From Chloroflexota bacterium (GTDB lineage Bacteria > Chloroflexota > Limnocylindria > Limnocylindrales > CSP1-4), in assembly GCA_021802185.1 (NCBI GenBank), contig JAKAAV010000008.1:1-15251 (forward strand): DNA of 15,251 nucleotides, given 5' to 3'. Position numbers and translations under genes: made by a program. Within the stretch, counting starts at the first letter, position 1. Each line of letters starts with the position of its first letter. Positions 13,480-15,251 of the stretch are shown here, piece by piece. The notes under the pieces were generated by a model. It was not told where the DNA came from, did not search any database, and saw only the letters and a list, made by a program, of their open reading frames with translations.

Positions 13480-15251
13480 ATGCAACTCAAGGTCGTCGGC
13501 GCCATCGCGATGATCGTCGTCGGCATCGGAGCCGTGGGCTATGCGGTCTTCGAGCCCAACCTCACGGCCTCGACCGGGCCGCAGTACCTGACCGCCACCG
13601 TCACGCAGGGGACGGTGGCGATCCAGGCGGTGGCGACCGGCACGATCGAGGCGGCCGAGACGTACGGCCTTGCGTTCGGCGCCGATCCCGCCGCCTCCTC
13701 CCCAACCGGCTCCTCGTCGACCGCCTCGACGGGGGCCGGTTCGGGCTCCTCCACCGCGTGGGTCACGAAGAGCGTCGCGGTGAAGGTCGGCGACACCGTG
13801 AAGCAGGGGCAGGTGCTGGCCGCGGCCGACCCGAGCACCGCGCAGGTGAACCTGGCGGTCGCGAAGGCGAACCTGGCGGCGGCGGAGGCCAGGCTGTCGG
13901 TCGACGAGGGGCATCCCTCCGCGACCGCCATCGCGGCGGCGCAGAACGCGATCAACCAGGCAAGCCTCTCGTACACCTCGGCGCAGCACTCCACCCAGGC
14001 GACGCTGCAGTCGAGCCAGCTCGCGGTGACGCAGGCCGAACAGCAGCTCGCGAATGCGAAGGCGGGGCTGGCCACCGCGCAGGCGACACCGAGCCCGAGC
14101 CAGCTCGCGGCCTCGCAGGCGACCCTGAGCCAGGCGCAGCTGAACCTGCAGTCGGCGCAGCAGGCGCAGTCTGCGCAGCAGGCGAAGGACCAGCTCTCCC
14201 TGCAGGAGGCCGTGACGAACGCGCAGACCGCACTGGCCAACGCGCAGGCCGCGCTCGCGAGTGCACAGGCCCAGTACAGTGCCGACGCGCAGACGGCCAC
14301 GCCGGCTCCCGGCTCGAGCGCTCCGCCGGCGACGCCCAACCCATCGAAGCTGGCCGCCGATCAGACGGCGATCAACCAGGCGCAGCAGCAGGTGCAGCAG
14401 GCGCAGCAGGCACTGCAGACCGCGCAGAACAACCTGGCGTCGGCGCAGCTGAGCGCCCAGACCGCGGAGCAGCAGGCGGCCAACCAGGTCACGAGCGCGC
14501 AGAACCAGCTGACGATCGCGCAGAACTCGTACGGCACGAGCACGTCGCCCTCGCAGACCGCGGTGACCCAGGCCGAGCAGCAGGTGCAGTCGGCCGAGCT
14601 TGCGCTGACCTCCGCCGAGCAGAAGCTCGCGCAGTCGCAGACCCAGCAGTCGGACAGCCTGGCCCAGGCCCGGCAGTCGCTCGCCAGCGCCCAGACCAAC
14701 TACCAGCAGTCGGTCGGCCCGGCCGCGTCCGACGTGATCGCGACGGACAAGGCGAGCGTGGCGAGCGCGCAGGCGACCGTCACGACCGACGAGACCACGC
14801 TGAGCCACGCGACGCTGACGTCGCCCGTCGCCGGCGTCGTCACCGCCGTCAACGTCCAGCCCGGCATCGTGGCCGGGTCCGGCTATGCGATCACGATCCA
14901 GGGGAACACGATGGACGCCACGGCGAGCTTCGCCGAGAGCTCGATCGCGTCCCTCAAGCTCGGCCAGCCCGCCAGCGTGACGGTCACGGCCACCGGCGCG
15001 GACGTGCCCGGCACGGTCAGCGAGATCGTCCCGGTCGCGTCGTCGAGCTCCGGGTCGAACAGCGTCGTGACGTACACGGTGATGGTCACGCTGCCGGACG
15101 CGCCCGCGGGGATCCTCTCCGGGATGTCGGCGAGCGTCGCGGTGACGACGGCCGAGGCCCAGAACGTCCTGACCGTGCCGGCGATCGCCCTGCAGGGTTC
15201 GAGCGGCTCGTACTACGTGCGGGTGATGGGCGCGAACAAGCAGGTCCAGGA
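13480..15251 (+). CDS. HlyD/MacA-type membrane fusion (efflux adaptor) protein, cut by window end
   Basis: 590 residues are visible; the frame is open to the right edge. AAGGGA at 13469-13474 supports ATG 13480. A single N-terminal membrane anchor (about 3-21) is followed by the first half of a lipoyl-like domain, interrupted by a Ser/Thr/Gly insert before KVGDTVKQGQVL. Then comes a very long Ala/Gln-rich coiled coil (about 124-445), and the second lipoyl half starting at LTSPVAGVVTAVNVQPG (446-462). A beta-barrel part continues to the edge. The coiled coil is broken by four Pro-Ser loops at 13912, 14086, 14332 and 14539. Such adaptors link an inner-membrane transporter, often a MacB-type ABC exporter, to extracellular release. 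The transporter gene may lie beyond the edge. Likely cotranscribed with the protease. Confidence 0.88.
   Translation, partial: MQLKVVGAIAMIVVGIGAVGYAVFEPNLTASTGPQYLTATVTQGTVAIQAVATGTIEAAETYGLAFGADPAASSPTGSSSTASTGAGSGSSTAWVTKSVAVKVGDTVKQGQVLAAADPSTAQVNLAVAKANLAAAEARLSVDEGHPSATAIAAAQNAINQASLSYTSAQHSTQATLQSSQLAVTQAEQQLANAKAGLATAQATPSPSQLAASQATLSQAQLNLQSAQQAQSAQQAKDQLSLQEAVTNAQTALANAQAALASAQAQYSADAQTATPAPGSSAPPATPNPSKLAADQTAINQAQQQVQQAQQALQTAQNNLASAQLSAQTAEQQAANQVTSAQNQLTIAQNSYGTSTSPSQTAVTQAEQQVQSAELALTSAEQKLAQSQTQQSDSLAQARQSLASAQTNYQQSVGPAASDVIATDKASVASAQATVTTDETTLSHATLTSPVAGVVTAVNVQPGIVAGSGYAITIQGNTMDATASFAESSIASLKLGQPASVTVTATGADVPGTVSEIVPVASSSSGSNSVVTYTVMVTLPDAPAGILSGMSASVAVTTAEAQNVLTVPAIALQGSSGSYYVRVMGANKQVQ

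Noticed and set aside
13850..14800. Repeated CAG-rich units considered as a DNA repeat array or CRISPR-like structure
   Set aside because: The repeats keep the reading frame and encode Ala/Gln heptads between two lipoyl half-domains. There are no constant repeats with unique spacers.
13372..14808. Leu/Arg-rich minus-strand open frame opposite the adaptor gene
   Set aside because: It mirrors the Ala/Gln repeat codons of the coiled coil (CAG and GCG read backwards). No independent coding signal.

Overview
The window is very GC-rich throughout, about 70% by eye, with strong G/C preference at third codon positions. It carries ordinary bacterial chromosomal genes. The gene types are a monofunctional proline dehydrogenase, a four-gene 2-oxoacid:ferredoxin oxidoreductase, and membrane-anchored extracytoplasmic proteins with long Ser/Gly/Thr linkers and no classical outer-membrane components. 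Together they suggest a GC-rich, probably single-membrane soil or sediment bacterium. A Chloroflexota lineage (Limnocylindria-like) or a deep actinobacterium are my best guesses. This is inferred from protein style, not from a marker gene. No rRNA, tRNA, CRISPR array, insertion sequence or phage gene was seen.

Region 1 (1-2086): a proline dehydrogenase running in from the left edge, convergent with an EamA-family transporter on the minus strand. Region 2 (2087-7166): a divergent promoter region, then a plus-strand cluster of ferredoxin-like subunit, oxidoreductase alpha, beta and gamma subunits, and an M24 (Xaa-Pro) peptidase with an unusual receiver-like N-terminal domain. The first four genes are tightly spaced or overlapping. 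The peptidase follows after an 88-base hairpin-rich gap. Region 3 (7167-8355): two small proteins of unknown function and spacers with hairpins and a short tandem repeat. Region 4 (8356-9674, minus strand): an ECF-type sigma factor whose stop codon overlaps the start of an O6-alkylguanine-DNA alkyltransferase with an extra N-terminal segment. Region 5 (9675-11911): a ferric-reductase-like flavocytochrome followed by a membrane-anchored FMN-binding protein, a likely electron-export pair. Region 6 (11912-15251): a membrane-anchored HtrA-type protease without a PDZ domain, then a membrane fusion (HlyD/MacA-type) protein cut by the right edge.

The clearest functional units are the oxidoreductase cluster (ferredoxin-linked oxidation of a 2-oxoacid, probably 2-oxoglutarate), the sigma/alkyltransferase couple (possible alkylation-responsive regulation), and the flavocytochrome/FMN-protein pair. 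The least expected items are the sigma/alkyltransferase overlap and the receiver-like domain fused to a peptidase. Several proteins also carry long low-complexity Ala/Gly/Pro/Ser segments, and two minus-strand genes have candidate -10 boxes placed so that their mRNAs would be leaderless.
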